From the NCBI GenBank assembly GCA_000434935.1, contig FR882182.1:57255-73313 (forward strand): DNA of 16,059 nucleotides, given 5' to 3'. Positions 1 through 7,253 of the stretch are shown here, in pieces; the first letter of the stretch is position 1, and every line of letters begins with the position of its first letter. Made by a program: the position numbers and the translations under genes. The notes beneath the pieces were generated by a model, which did not search any database, was not told the DNA's origin, and saw only the letters and a list, made by a program, of their open reading frames with translations. The DNA comes from Bacteroides sp. CAG:709. Lineage in GTDB: Bacteria; Bacteroidota; Bacteroidia; Bacteroidales; UBA932.

Positions 1-54
1 CCGGTTGTCGAGGCGATGACCGCCATCGTTCTGGCTGACCTCATGTCGCTTTAG
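1..54 (+). CDS. aroC: C-terminal end of probable chorismate synthase (5' truncated by window)
   Basis: An open frame enters from the left edge and stops at TAG 52-54. Its last 17 residues read PVVEAMTAIVLADLMSL. This resembles the P-[IV]-VEAM-x-A-[IL]-VLAD segment near the C-terminus of chorismate synthase, which makes chorismate from EPSP in the shikimate pathway. Only the tail is visible, so the call rests on one short conserved stretch, and the catalytic part lies outside the window. The gene reads towards sufB, whose start is 59 bases downstream and has its own -10-like element, so co-transcription is possible but not required. Confidence 0.6.
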   Translation, partial: PVVEAMTAIVLADLMSL

Positions 55-77
55 TAACGATATCGGCCGAAAAGTTG

Positions 78-86
78 TAACTTTAC
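78..86 (+). promoter_or_regulatory. Possible Bacteroidota -7 element for sufB
   Basis: TAACTTTAC at 78-86 fits the Bacteroidota -7 consensus TAnnTTTG except for the last base, and lies 28 bases before the sufB start. No convincing -33 TTTG is visible at the expected distance. A strong Shine-Dalgarno-like AGAAGGAG follows at 101-108, five bases before the ATG at 114, and supports that start. Confidence 0.4.
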
Positions 87-113
87 GCGGCAATAATTTC
101 AGAAGGAGATTAT

Positions 114-1559
114 ATGGATATAAATGAAGAGAAGGAACTTCTCCAAGACATAACGAAGAAAGAATATAAGGAAGGCTTCGTCACGGACGTGGACCAGGAC
201 TTTATACCTAAAGGCCTGAACGAAGACATTGTCCGGATGATATCCGAGAGGAAAGGCGAGCCGCAATGGCTGCTGGACTTCCGCCTGGACGCATTCCGCA
301 AATGGCAGAAGATGGAGATGCCCGACTGGGGACATCTGGATATGCCGCACATTGACTATCAAGACATTATATACTATGCTGCCCCGAAGAAGGACTCTGA
401 CAGGCCGAAGGAAATCGACCCGAAACTTGCGGAAACCTTCGACAAGCTGGGAATTCCTCTGAAGGAACGCGAAATCCTCGCGGGCGTAGCGGCAGTAGAT
501 GCCGTATTCGACTCTGTATCAGTGGCTACCACTTTCCGTAAGGAACTCGCCGAACGCGGAATCATTTTCTGCTCATTCAGCGAAGCCGTGAAGGAGCACC
601 CTGACCTGGTACGCAAATATCTTGCGACTGTGGTGCCGTCCGGCGACAATTATTTCGCAGCATTGAACTCAGCCGTATTCAGCGACGGATCATTCTGTTA
701 CATCCCGAAAGGCGTACGCTGCCCGATGGAACTCTCCAGCTATTTCCGTATCAATGCCAAGGGAACCGGACAGTTCGAGAGGACGCTCATCGTGGCCGAC
801 GAAGGCTCGACGGTAAGCTACATGGAAGGCTGTACGGCGCCGATGCGCGATGAAAACCAGCTCCATGCGGCAGTCGTGGAAATCGTGGCGCTCAAAGACG
901 CCGACGTCAAATACAGCACGGTGCAGAACTGGTATCCGGGCGATGAAAACGGTCGTGGAGGAATCCTTAACCTCGTGACCAAGAGGGGAATATGTATGGA
1001 AGGCGCGCATCTTTCCTGGACGCAGGTCGAAACAGGTTCAGCCATCACGTGGAAATATCCGAGCACCATACTCAAGGGCGACTACTCCTCATCCGAGTTC
1101 TATTCCGTAGCCGTCACGAACAACTATCAGCAGGCCGACACGGGCACCAAGATGATACATGTCGGAAAAGGCACGCGAAGTCGAATCGTCAGCAAGGGAA
1201 TCTCCGCCGGACACAGCCAGAACAGCTACCGCGGTCTAGTCAGAATGCTGCCGGGAGCCACAGGAGCGCGCAATTTCTCTCAATGCGACAGCCTTCTCAT
1301 CGGTTCGCTCTGCGGAGCCCACACCTTCCCTGATGTGCGTAGTGACAATGCCACCGCAGTCGTGGAGCACGAGGCCACCACATCCAAGATCAATGAGGAC
1401 CAGCTCTTCTACTGCAACCAGCGCGGAATCGGCCCCGAGGACGCGGTAGGACTTATCGTCAATGGCTATGCACGTGAAGTGTTGAGCAAACTCCCTATGG
1501 AATTCGCTGTCGAGGCGCAGAAACTCCTTCAGGTATCACTCGAAGGCTCAGTGGGTTAG
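114..1559 (+). CDS. sufB: SufB, Fe-S cluster assembly scaffold subunit
   Basis: SufB is the scaffold on which the cytosolic SufBCD complex builds iron-sulfur clusters from sulfur delivered by SufS/SufE. At 481 residues it has normal length. The C-terminal beta-helix carries SLCGAHTFP with Cys400, then VVEHEATTS, then KINEDQLFYCNQRG with Glu428. By motif alignment these correspond to the Cys405/Glu434 pair that anchors the nascent cluster in E. coli SufB. SYMEGCTAP (about 235-243) and GDNYFAALNSAVFSDGSF (about 177-194) are further family signatures. The ATG at 114 is fixed by AGAAGGAG five bases upstream. The partners sufC and sufD are not next to it but 8 kb away, beyond the thiamin block. 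The next gene downstream is the pnuC-family transporter, 27 bases on, which may share the transcript. Neither sufS nor sufE is in the window. Confidence 0.97.
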   Translation: MDINEEKELLQDITKKEYKEGFVTDVDQDFIPKGLNEDIVRMISERKGEPQWLLDFRLDAFRKWQKMEMPDWGHLDMPHIDYQDIIYYAAPKKDSDRPKEIDPKLAETFDKLGIPLKEREILAGVAAVDAVFDSVSVATTFRKELAERGIIFCSFSEAVKEHPDLVRKYLATVVPSGDNYFAALNSAVFSDGSFCYIPKGVRCPMELSSYFRINAKGTGQFERTLIVADEGSTVSYMEGCTAPMRDENQLHAAVVEIVALKDADVKYSTVQNWYPGDENGRGGILNLVTKRGICMEGAHLSWTQVETGSAITWKYPSTILKGDYSSSEFYSVAVTNNYQQADTGTKMIHVGKGTRSRIVSKGISAGHSQNSYRGLVRMLPGATGARNFSQCDSLLIGSLCGAHTFPDVRSDNATAVVEHEATTSKINEDQLFYCNQRGIGPEDAVGLIVNGYAREVLSKLPMEFAVEAQKLLQVSLEGSVG

Positions 1560-1586
1560 CAGGCGTAAATAATTGAAAATCTAACA

Positions 1587-2243
1587 ATGGACTTTATAAA
1601 CTACACTTTGTTCACGATAGGGGGAGACACTCCTGTCCTTCTTATTGATTTGCTCACATCCGTGGTCGGTCTTACATGCGTATTCCTTGCCGGCCGCAAC
1701 AGTAAATATAATTTCTGGGTAGGCTATCTGTATTCCCTCCTCTTGCTCCTGATGTTCTGGAACAAGAACCTTTACGCGAACCTCCTTCTCCAGCCTATAT
1801 CTCTGGGAATCAATGTTCTGGGTCATTACAGGTGGACTCATCCGCGTAAAGAAGAGCAGAGTTCGGAAGACAGCAGCGCCCTGAAAGTGACCATGCTCGG
1901 ATGGAAACAGCGCATACTTGCCATCGCATCCGTATTCGTCATTGCAGCAGGCTGGGGCTGGTTCATCAGCCTTGCCGGCAATGTCGTTTTCCCCGGCAAG
2001 ATACCGTCCGACCCGATACCGTATCTCGATGCCTGTGTGACCGTGCTCATCCTCGTGGCGCAATTCCTGTCAGCCCTCAAGAAATGGGATTGCTGGATTG
2101 CCTGGCTTCTGGTCAATGTCTTCCAGCTGGCGATGCATATCTCTGTAGGCCACGTGTTTATGCCGATTGTCTGCGGCCTCTACCTCGTGAACGGAATCTG
2201 GTCGCTCATTACCTGGTCAGGACTCTACAAGAAAAAAGCATAG
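1587..2243 (+). CDS. pnuC: PnuC-family vitamin transporter (nicotinamide riboside or thiamin)
   Basis: This 218-residue integral membrane protein is of the PnuC family, which carries nicotinamide riboside, thiamin (PnuT) or riboflavin (PnuX) by facilitated diffusion followed by phosphorylation in the cytoplasm. Family features are visible: an aromatic helix with NFWVGYLYSLLLLLMFWNK (about 42-60), YANLLLQPISLGINVLGHYRW (about 63-83), GWGWF (about 123-127), DACVTVLILVAQFL (about 148-161), then KKWDCWIAWLLVNV (about 164-177). A hydrophilic loop (about 85-100) separates two halves with seven or so predicted helices. Substrate cannot be read from the sequence. The thiamin gene block next door makes a PnuT role plausible, but the gene has no riboswitch in front of it, and the 27-base gap to sufB suggests co-transcription with sufB instead. 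Confidence 0.85.
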   Translation: MDFINYTLFTIGGDTPVLLIDLLTSVVGLTCVFLAGRNSKYNFWVGYLYSLLLLLMFWNKNLYANLLLQPISLGINVLGHYRWTHPRKEEQSSEDSSALKVTMLGWKQRILAIASVFVIAAGWGWFISLAGNVVFPGKIPSDPIPYLDACVTVLILVAQFLSALKKWDCWIAWLLVNVFQLAMHISVGHVFMPIVCGLYLVNGIWSLITWSGLYKKKA

Positions 2244-2244
2244 A

Positions 2245-2266
2245 GGCGATTCCATAAGGAACCGCC
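2245..2266 (-). terminator. Hairpin between convergent genes, probable terminator of the thi transcript
   Basis: A 9-base stem with one mismatch (GGCGATTCC 2245-2253, loop ATAA, GGAACCGCC 2258-2266) fills the gap between the stops of the pnuC-family gene and the NAGPA-domain gene. Read on the minus strand, the hairpin is followed after seven bases by a run of six T, so it suits termination of the leftward transcript. On the plus strand the following bases are less T-rich, so termination there is less certain. Confidence 0.55.
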
Positions 2267-2276
2267 CCTGCGAAAC

Positions 2277-3140
2277 TTATTTTACTACGATTATATTCGG
2301 TACGCGACGCGTGCCTGCATGGTCGAACTTTTTGTTGTCTGTCGGATGGTTCAGAACACCGTCTTCGGCAGTCCAGATTGTGGTGGAACCGCCTCCGTCC
2401 AGATTCAGCGCATCACTCATGCCAGCCCAGACAGCTATCAAAGCACTTTCGGTCAATGTCGCGCCGTCAGCATGATTCTTCGCACGCCCGTCGATGGTCA
2501 CGAAATAATAATACCCGCGGTTGTCCTTTCCTATCAATGTCCTCGGATGACGGGCATTGCTGAACTTCTTGTCCGTAGCGAACACAGGTATGTTGCCATC
2601 CTTGACAAGCAGCGGACCTGAAGCCAATGCCGCATGGTAATGCTTCGTATAATGCTCATAAAGCGTCGTGTCGCACAGCATTATATCCATCTTGCGGCCC
2701 TTCTTGTCCTTGAACGCCACCAAAGCATTGGTCCTGAAGAACTCGGTCTTGTCCGTGCGGCTTATCTCATTGTGATTCAGCGCGAAATAAGTGCAAGGTT
2801 GGAGCGTCTTGACATTGAAATAACTGCCGTTTATCGCTGCGAGCGCGTGCGTCCTGGCCGCCAGTGAATCGGTGGTGACGCACAAATCTCCCGCGGACTC
2901 CTCGATGCCGGTGCGGAACTTCTTGGCCGGATATTTCACGATGGAAACCGTCTGGTCGCCTCCGAACATGGAAATGTGGGCGGAACCTGCCACGGCGCCT
3001 TTCCCGAGGTCTTTCCAATTCCATTCAGCATTGACGAAAGCCGTGGAATCAGCAGCACGGGTCTGCTTGTCCTGGCCGTAAACTGCAGCCGACATTGCCA
3101 TGAGCAATATCGCAGCGGATGTGATTTTCTTGATTGTCAT
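2277..3140 (-). CDS. Exported phosphodiester glycosidase-like protein (NAGPA domain)
   Basis: This 287-residue protein has an N-terminal signal peptide (Lys-rich start, hydrophobic 8-20, likely cleavage after AVYG at about 22), so it acts outside the inner membrane, probably in the periplasm. The rest is a NAGPA domain (phosphodiester alpha-GlcNAcase family): AAINGSYFN (101-109), GPLLVKDG (175-182), RHPRTLIGKD (197-206), TIDGR (215-219) and the hallmark LNLDGGGSTTIW (245-256). Bacterial members are thought to cleave sugar phosphodiesters, but few have been tested and the substrate here is unknown. It lies 52 bases downstream of the last thi gene on the same strand, with no clear promoter in the gap, so it may be read from the thi transcript, although no biochemical link to thiamin is evident. 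The terminator-like hairpin follows its stop. Confidence 0.88.
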   Translation of the reverse strand: MTIKKITSAAILLMAMSAAVYGQDKQTRAADSTAFVNAEWNWKDLGKGAVAGSAHISMFGGDQTVSIVKYPAKKFRTGIEESAGDLCVTTDSLAARTHALAAINGSYFNVKTLQPCTYFALNHNEISRTDKTEFFRTNALVAFKDKKGRKMDIMLCDTTLYEHYTKHYHAALASGPLLVKDGNIPVFATDKKFSNARHPRTLIGKDNRGYYYFVTIDGRAKNHADGATLTESALIAVWAGMSDALNLDGGGSTTIWTAEDGVLNHPTDNKKFDHAGTRRVPNIIVVK

Positions 3141-3192
3141 GATTGTGTTATTTTATATTAATACGCACGAAACGCATTTTGCACGTAATCAA

Positions 3193-3771
3193 CTATGCAT
3201 TTTCCAATGCTTTAAGGTATTCTGCCGGCGATTCGGCCTGCCAGAGCGCGCCCAGGACAGCAGCCCCGCCGAAGCCCAGCGACCGTATCTCCGGAATATG
3301 CTCCAGACTCACCCCGCCAAGCGCAAATACCTTATTGTCAATAATTCCCTCCTCCGCTGCACGTTTCAGTTCAATGCGGGAGAACGCGGCGCCATAACCC
3401 TCTTTCGAGATGCTGTCATAAATAGGGCTGAGAAACAGATAGTCGCACTCGGACTTGTGCCGAATGACCTCCCGGATGCTGTGGCAAGAACGTGAAACCG
3501 TCATGCCGTGAATGCCATGCGGCGCCTCCGGATTACGCGAATTCAGATGCACTCCGCCCAGCGCAAATTTCTCCGCCAGCGGAAAGCAATCATGCAGGAC
3601 AATGCGTCCGTAGTATTGACTGTCAATGTTTTGCAGCCATGCGGCAAGTTCCTTTTCCGATGCTTTGGGCTTGCGCAGATGGAGACGCTCCATGCCTTCG
3701 CGGAAAAGACTGTTCACCAGGTCGGTTTCCCCGTCGAAGAAAGCGGGGCGCGTTATGACGATGGTTTTCAT
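3193..3771 (-). CDS. ThiE/TenI-like protein (second thiamin phosphate synthase family copy)
   Basis: This 192-residue TIM-barrel protein belongs to the ThiE/TenI family. ThiE joins thiazole phosphate to HMP pyrophosphate, while TenI isomerises the thiazole carboxylate. Visible family features are HLRKPKAS (31-38), LHDCF (59-63), GGVHLNSRN (72-80), VSRSCHS (92-98), DYLFLSPIYDSISKEGYG (110-127) and ALGGVSLEHIP (150-160). Compared with the canonical ThiE encoded at 6408-7028, the Q-L-R-x-K motif is altered to HLRKPK, and the GP-x-x-x-T-x-TK phosphate loop is replaced by SPIYDSISK. It also lacks the GH-x-F loop carrying the His known from B. subtilis TenI. It could be a second condensing enzyme, a thiazole tautomerase or a ThiG partner. 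The start overlaps the thiF stop by 4 bases (ATGA), indicating translational coupling. Confidence 0.85.
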   Translation of the reverse strand: MKTIVITRPAFFDGETDLVNSLFREGMERLHLRKPKASEKELAAWLQNIDSQYYGRIVLHDCFPLAEKFALGGVHLNSRNPEAPHGIHGMTVSRSCHSIREVIRHKSECDYLFLSPIYDSISKEGYGAAFSRIELKRAAEEGIIDNKVFALGGVSLEHIPEIRSLGFGGAAVLGALWQAESPAEYLKALENA

Positions 3772-4481
3772 GGCATGTCAATGATATAAGATTCCATGGT
3801 CCGCAGGTCGATGCTCCATAGCTTTCCTATAAGCGGCTCGCCGAAACCCGCAGCCAGCTGGAGCACTTGATTCGCTTCCACGCTTCCTGTCACGGCCGGA
3901 GTGATCCCCAGGACAGCCTTGCTCGGCGCTTCCATGGAAAGAAGCTCGCTCTCATCGTATAAATCCCTGTATGAATGGACTTTACCGGAAGCGTCCGGCA
4001 CTCCGAAAACAGAAACCTGTCCGTTCAGCCCCTGAATGCTTCCATAAATGTAAGGTTTGCCTGCGGCAATGCAGATGTCATTGATGATGAATCGTGTGGC
4101 GAAGTTGTCGCAGCCGTCCACCACCATGTCGTAACCGGCAATGATTTCCGCAGCATTGTCCTTGGTCAGGAAACAGTCGTAAGTGCGTATGTTGACCTCG
4201 TGGTTCAGACCGTGGAGACGCTTGTATGCGCACTCAACCTTGCTCTGTCCGACCTCGTCTTCCGTGTACAATGTCTGGCGTTGGAGATTGGAAACGCTGA
4301 CCTTGTCCGCATCGATGATGCCCAGCGTCCCGATTCCGGCGGCCGTGAGGTAAGTGGCTATGGGTGAGCCGAGTCCGCCTGCTCCTACGAGCAGAATCTT
4401 AGTGGCGGAGAGCCTTTTCTGACCCTCCGCCCCAAGTTCCGGCAGCATTGTCTGCCTGGAATATCTTTCCGCAGAATCCAT
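3768..4481 (-). CDS. thiF: ThiF-family adenylyltransferase for ThiS (MoeB/HesA/ThiF)
   Basis: ThiF activates the C-terminal glycine of ThiS by adenylation so that it can be thiocarboxylated and used as sulfur donor by ThiG. The Rossmann ATP site is intact: ILLVGAGGLGSPIA (29-42), IIDADKVSVSNLQRQTLY (55-72) with the Asp and Arg that bind ATP, and VVDGCDNFATRF (120-131). The C-terminal catalytic segment ends in LWSIDLRTMESY. At 237 residues it is slightly short, and it lacks the two CxxC pairs that hold zinc in E. coli ThiF. Its four cysteines (84, 103, 124, 137) are all isolated, and nothing after residue 137 is a cysteine. It follows thiH with a one-base gap and overlaps the next gene by 4 bases. 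MoeB-like sharing with molybdopterin synthesis is possible but unsupported here. Confidence 0.93.
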   Translation of the reverse strand: MDSAERYSRQTMLPELGAEGQKRLSATKILLVGAGGLGSPIATYLTAAGIGTLGIIDADKVSVSNLQRQTLYTEDEVGQSKVECAYKRLHGLNHEVNIRTYDCFLTKDNAAEIIAGYDMVVDGCDNFATRFIINDICIAAGKPYIYGSIQGLNGQVSVFGVPDASGKVHSYRDLYDESELLSMEAPSKAVLGITPAVTGSVEANQVLQLAAGFGEPLIGKLWSIDLRTMESYIIDMP

Positions 4482-4482
4482 G

Positions 4483-5616
4483 TTATTTCGTAAACTTCAT
4501 CATGTCGAAACTGGAATCCCAGTCCTTCCAGACAGGTTCCCTGCCAAGCTCTTTCAGGCGGCGCTCTATCTCGGCGGCCGTTCTGTCATCGCTTACGTGG
4601 AACTGCTCAAGTGACTGAGGATAAGTATGATATCCTCCCGGATCAGTCTTGCTCTCCGCACTCATAGTGGTAACGCCGAGAGTAGCCATATTGTCCCTGA
4701 TTTTCGCCGGCTCACGTGTCGAATAGGAAATGTCCACATCGTGGTCGAAGATTCTCATGGCGAATGTTACCTGCGCCAGCTGCTTGTCGGTCATGACGCA
4801 ATTCGGCTCGAAACCGCCGTTCTCCGCCGGACGCATGCGAGGGAAATTGATACTGTATTTGGTGCGCCAGTAATGCTTCTGCAGGTAGCGGAGATGGTAA
4901 GCCATCATCGTTATATCCGTGCGCCATTCCTTCTCCAGACCGATGAGCACGCCCATTCCGATGGAGTGGACGCCAGCCTGACCCATGCGGTCGAACCCGT
5001 TGCATCTCCAGTCGAAATTCGCCTTCATTCCGCGTGGGTGGTAGATGTTGTAATGCGCTCTGTTATAAGTCTCCTGGAAGCAGATCACGCCGTTCATTCC
5101 ATGGTGCGTGAGCTCCGCATAATCCTCGGCGCTCAGAGGCATGACCTCGATTTTCAGGTTGGAGAAATATTTCTTCGCTATATCCAGCGCCTTCGCCAGG
5201 TAAGGCACACCTGCTTTCACCGGGTTCTCTCCCGTGACTATCAGCAAGTTCTCGAAAGGAGCCAGCTTCTTGATGGCCTTGTACTCATCCTCGCATTGCT
5301 CCGGAGTCAGTATGACCCTCTTCATCGGATTGCTTGCATGGAATCCGCAATAAACGCAGGAATTGATGCATGAGTTGGTGATATACAGCGGAATGAACAT
5401 TGACATGGTCTTTCCGAACCTTTCCTCCGTATATTTACGGCTGAGCGCCGCCATCGTCTCCAGATACGGCTCTGCTGCCGGCGAAATGAGCGCCATGAAA
5501 TCTTCCACGTCGCAATGCGCCTTTCCCAGTGCCCTGCGCACGTCATTGTCAGTTTTCGCTGCAATGCGCGCCGTCGTTTCGTCCCAATCTATCTTGGCAA
5601 GTTCATCTGTAAACAT
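4483..5616 (-). CDS. thiH: ThiH, 2-iminoacetate synthase (radical SAM tyrosine lyase)
   Basis: ThiH splits tyrosine with a 5'-deoxyadenosyl radical to give dehydroglycine (2-iminoacetate), which ThiG builds into the thiazole ring, with p-cresol as by-product. The radical SAM Cx3Cx2C motif is at Cys83, Cys87 and Cys90 (NSCINSCVYCGFHA), followed by TGENP (about 153-157), a GGE-like segment for SAM binding, and C-terminal STREPAKIRDN (about 300-310). Length 377 is normal for ThiH. Choosing the tyrosine-dependent ThiH over the aerobic oxidase ThiO suits an anaerobe. Because it needs a [4Fe-4S] cluster it is a client of the Suf system encoded on both sides of this block. It lies 12 bases after thiG and 1 base before thiF. 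Confidence 0.96.
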   Translation of the reverse strand: MFTDELAKIDWDETTARIAAKTDNDVRRALGKAHCDVEDFMALISPAAEPYLETMAALSRKYTEERFGKTMSMFIPLYITNSCINSCVYCGFHASNPMKRVILTPEQCEDEYKAIKKLAPFENLLIVTGENPVKAGVPYLAKALDIAKKYFSNLKIEVMPLSAEDYAELTHHGMNGVICFQETYNRAHYNIYHPRGMKANFDWRCNGFDRMGQAGVHSIGMGVLIGLEKEWRTDITMMAYHLRYLQKHYWRTKYSINFPRMRPAENGGFEPNCVMTDKQLAQVTFAMRIFDHDVDISYSTREPAKIRDNMATLGVTTMSAESKTDPGGYHTYPQSLEQFHVSDDRTAAEIERRLKELGREPVWKDWDSSFDMMKFTK

Positions 5617-5628
5617 CTCGCCCTCCTG

Positions 5629-6405
5629 TTATTCGTCAAGGAATGCGGTCAGCGGAGAGCTGGCCTCTGCGACGAAACTGTCGCTCTGTGCTCCCAGTCC
5701 GGCCTCGTAAGCCATTCTGCCGGCCTCGACGGCATTCTTGAATGCCACGGCCATTGCCTCAGGGTCACCTGCCACAGCGATTGCCGTGTTCACGAGACAT
5801 GCGGATGCTCCCAATTCCATGGCTTCCGCCGCGTGGCTTGGCGCTCCGATACCTGCGTCCACTACGACAGGAACGGTAGCCTGCTCAATGATGATGCGCA
5901 GGAAGTCTCTGGTCTGCAATCCTTTATTGGTTCCGATAGGTGCGCCGAGCGGCATGACGGTAGCAGCTCCGGCCTCTTCCAGATGTTTGCACAATGTCGG
6001 ATCGGCCTGGCAATAAGGCAGTACCACGAAGCCGAGTTTGACGAGCTGTTCAGTCGCCTTCAATGTCTCTACGGAGTCAGGCAGCAGGTAGCGCGGGTCC
6101 GGATGAATCTCCAGTTTCAGCCAATTGGTACCGAAAGCCTCGCGTGCCATCTGTGCCGCGAACACCGCCTCTTCAGCGTTTCTTACGCCGGACGTGTTCG
6201 GAAGCAGCTGTATGCCGGGATGATTGATATGCTTGAGCATGTCGTCATCCTTGTCCTCAAGCTCTATACGTTTCATTGCAAGAGTCACCATTTCGGTGCC
6301 TGATGCGAGGATGGCTTTCTCCATCAGTGTGTTGGAATTGAATTTTCCAGTTCCAAGGAACAGGCGGGAATTGAATTCTCTTCCTGCAATAACTAATTTT
6401 TCCAT
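5629..6405 (-). CDS. thiG: ThiG, thiazole synthase
   Basis: ThiG assembles the thiazole phosphate carboxylate from 1-deoxy-D-xylulose 5-phosphate, dehydroglycine from ThiH and sulfur from ThiS thiocarboxylate. The 258-residue TIM barrel shows the family opening (IAGREFNSRLFLGTGKF, 6-22), VTLAMKRIEL (40-49), LLPNTSGVRNAEEAV (67-81), and Lys97 in NWLKLEIHPD, the Schiff-base lysine by motif position. PLGAPIGTNKGL and VVDAGIGAPSHAAEAMELG, the phosphate-binding loops, complete it. The start lies 2 bases after the thiE stop, so translation is probably coupled. Nothing is odd in the protein. Confidence 0.97.
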   Translation of the reverse strand: MEKLVIAGREFNSRLFLGTGKFNSNTLMEKAILASGTEMVTLAMKRIELEDKDDDMLKHINHPGIQLLPNTSGVRNAEEAVFAAQMAREAFGTNWLKLEIHPDPRYLLPDSVETLKATEQLVKLGFVVLPYCQADPTLCKHLEEAGAATVMPLGAPIGTNKGLQTRDFLRIIIEQATVPVVVDAGIGAPSHAAEAMELGASACLVNTAIAVAGDPEAMAVAFKNAVEAGRMAYEAGLGAQSDSFVAEASSPLTAFLDE

Positions 6406-6407
6406 AT

Positions 6408-7028
6408 TTATCTGTTATCTATTGTTTCAATTATTCTTGCTGTCATTTCCACGGGATCAGGGGCGCCGAGAATAGCTCCGCTCAATGCGATGCCGCTCAC
6501 GCCTGTCTCCATGACCGCGGGTATGTCCTCCACCGTTATGCCTCCGATGGCGACAATCGGTAAATCTATCCCCAACTCTTTCATTTTCAGGACAATGCTT
6601 TTGTATCCGTCCAGCCCGAGTATCGGTGAAAGGTTCTTCTTGGTGGTGGTGAACCTGAACGGACCGCAGCCGATATAGTCGGCGCCTTGTTTATGAAGCC
6701 GTATTATATCCTCTATGGTATTGGCGGTGCCGCCTATAATGATGTCCGGCCCGAGGATTTTCCTGGCCTCATCCACCGGCATGTCATTTTTTCCAAGGTG
6801 CACGCCGTCCGCGCCAAGTTGTCTGACCAGTTCCACATGGTCGTCCAGAAGGAATTTCGCCCCATGGCGGCGGCATAGCGGGAGGACCTCCTCTGCACAT
6901 GCGATGATTTCCTCGGCAGGAGCATCTTTCATCCTCAGCTGAATCCAACGGCAGCCACCTTCCAGCGCCATTCTTATTCCTTCCGCATAGCTTATCTGCG
7001 GCGTAAAATGTGAAATGTATTGAAGCAT
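6408..7028 (-). CDS. thiE: ThiE, thiamin phosphate synthase
   Basis: ThiE condenses HMP pyrophosphate with thiazole phosphate to give thiamin monophosphate. All canonical motifs are in place over 206 residues: IQLRMKDAP (29-37), FLLDDHVELV (59-68) with the Mg-binding acidic residues, GADGVHLGKNDMP (72-84), IGGTANT (98-104), GADYIGCGPFRFTTTKKN (115-132), VAIGGI (159-164) and SGIALSGAILG (178-188). It is the better ThiE candidate of the two family members in this unit. It follows thiS by 6 bases and precedes thiG by 2 bases. Confidence 0.95.
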   Translation of the reverse strand: MLQYISHFTPQISYAEGIRMALEGGCRWIQLRMKDAPAEEIIACAEEVLPLCRRHGAKFLLDDHVELVRQLGADGVHLGKNDMPVDEARKILGPDIIIGGTANTIEDIIRLHKQGADYIGCGPFRFTTTKKNLSPILGLDGYKSIVLKMKELGIDLPIVAIGGITVEDIPAVMETGVSGIALSGAILGAPDPVEMTARIIETIDNR

Positions 7029-7034
7029 AACTCT

Positions 7035-7232
7035 TTAACCTCCGCAAGATGCTCTTATGACGATGATGTTGTCCCCATCGGCGATGGCGCATTCCGCCCA
7101 CTCATTGCGGGGTATCATCTTGCTGCCGACTGCTACGGCCACGCCTTTTTCCGGCAATCCGAGCTGCTCCGCCAGTTCTTTCAATGTGGAAGCCGCCGTC
7201 TCTACCGGCTTGTTGTTAACCTTGACATTCAT
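7035..7232 (-). CDS. thiS: ThiS, sulfur-carrier protein for thiazole synthesis
   Basis: This 65-residue ubiquitin-fold carrier has its C-terminal glycine adenylated by ThiF and converted to a thiocarboxylate that donates sulfur to ThiG. It has the expected size, a beta-grasp pattern (NVKVNNKPV, then LKELAEQLG, then VAVAVGSKMIPRNEW) and the obligatory Gly-Gly end (ASCGG). The cysteine directly before Gly-Gly is worth noting but not unusual enough to alter the call. The 21-base gap to thiD on one side and the 6-base gap to thiE on the other place it inside the operon. Confidence 0.95.
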   Translation of the reverse strand: MNVKVNNKPVETAASTLKELAEQLGLPEKGVAVAVGSKMIPRNEWAECAIADGDNIIVIRASCGG

Positions 7233-7253
7233 CTTTCCAAAGTTTAGTAATCC

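Noticed and set aside
3141..3192. GTGC-containing repeat between the ThiE/TenI-like gene and the NAGPA-domain gene, considered as terminator or promoter
   Set aside because: The repeats are direct rather than inverted, there is no T-tract, and no TAnnTTTG element is present.
4627..5373. Plus-strand open frame of about 248 codons opposite thiH
   Set aside because: Antisense shadow; no recognisable motifs, and the thiH radical SAM motif and length fix the coding strand.
5515..6303. Plus-strand open frame of about 262 codons opposite thiH and thiG
   Set aside because: Antisense shadow of two well-supported genes; composition is rich in Cys, His and Arg with no domain pattern and no ribosome site.
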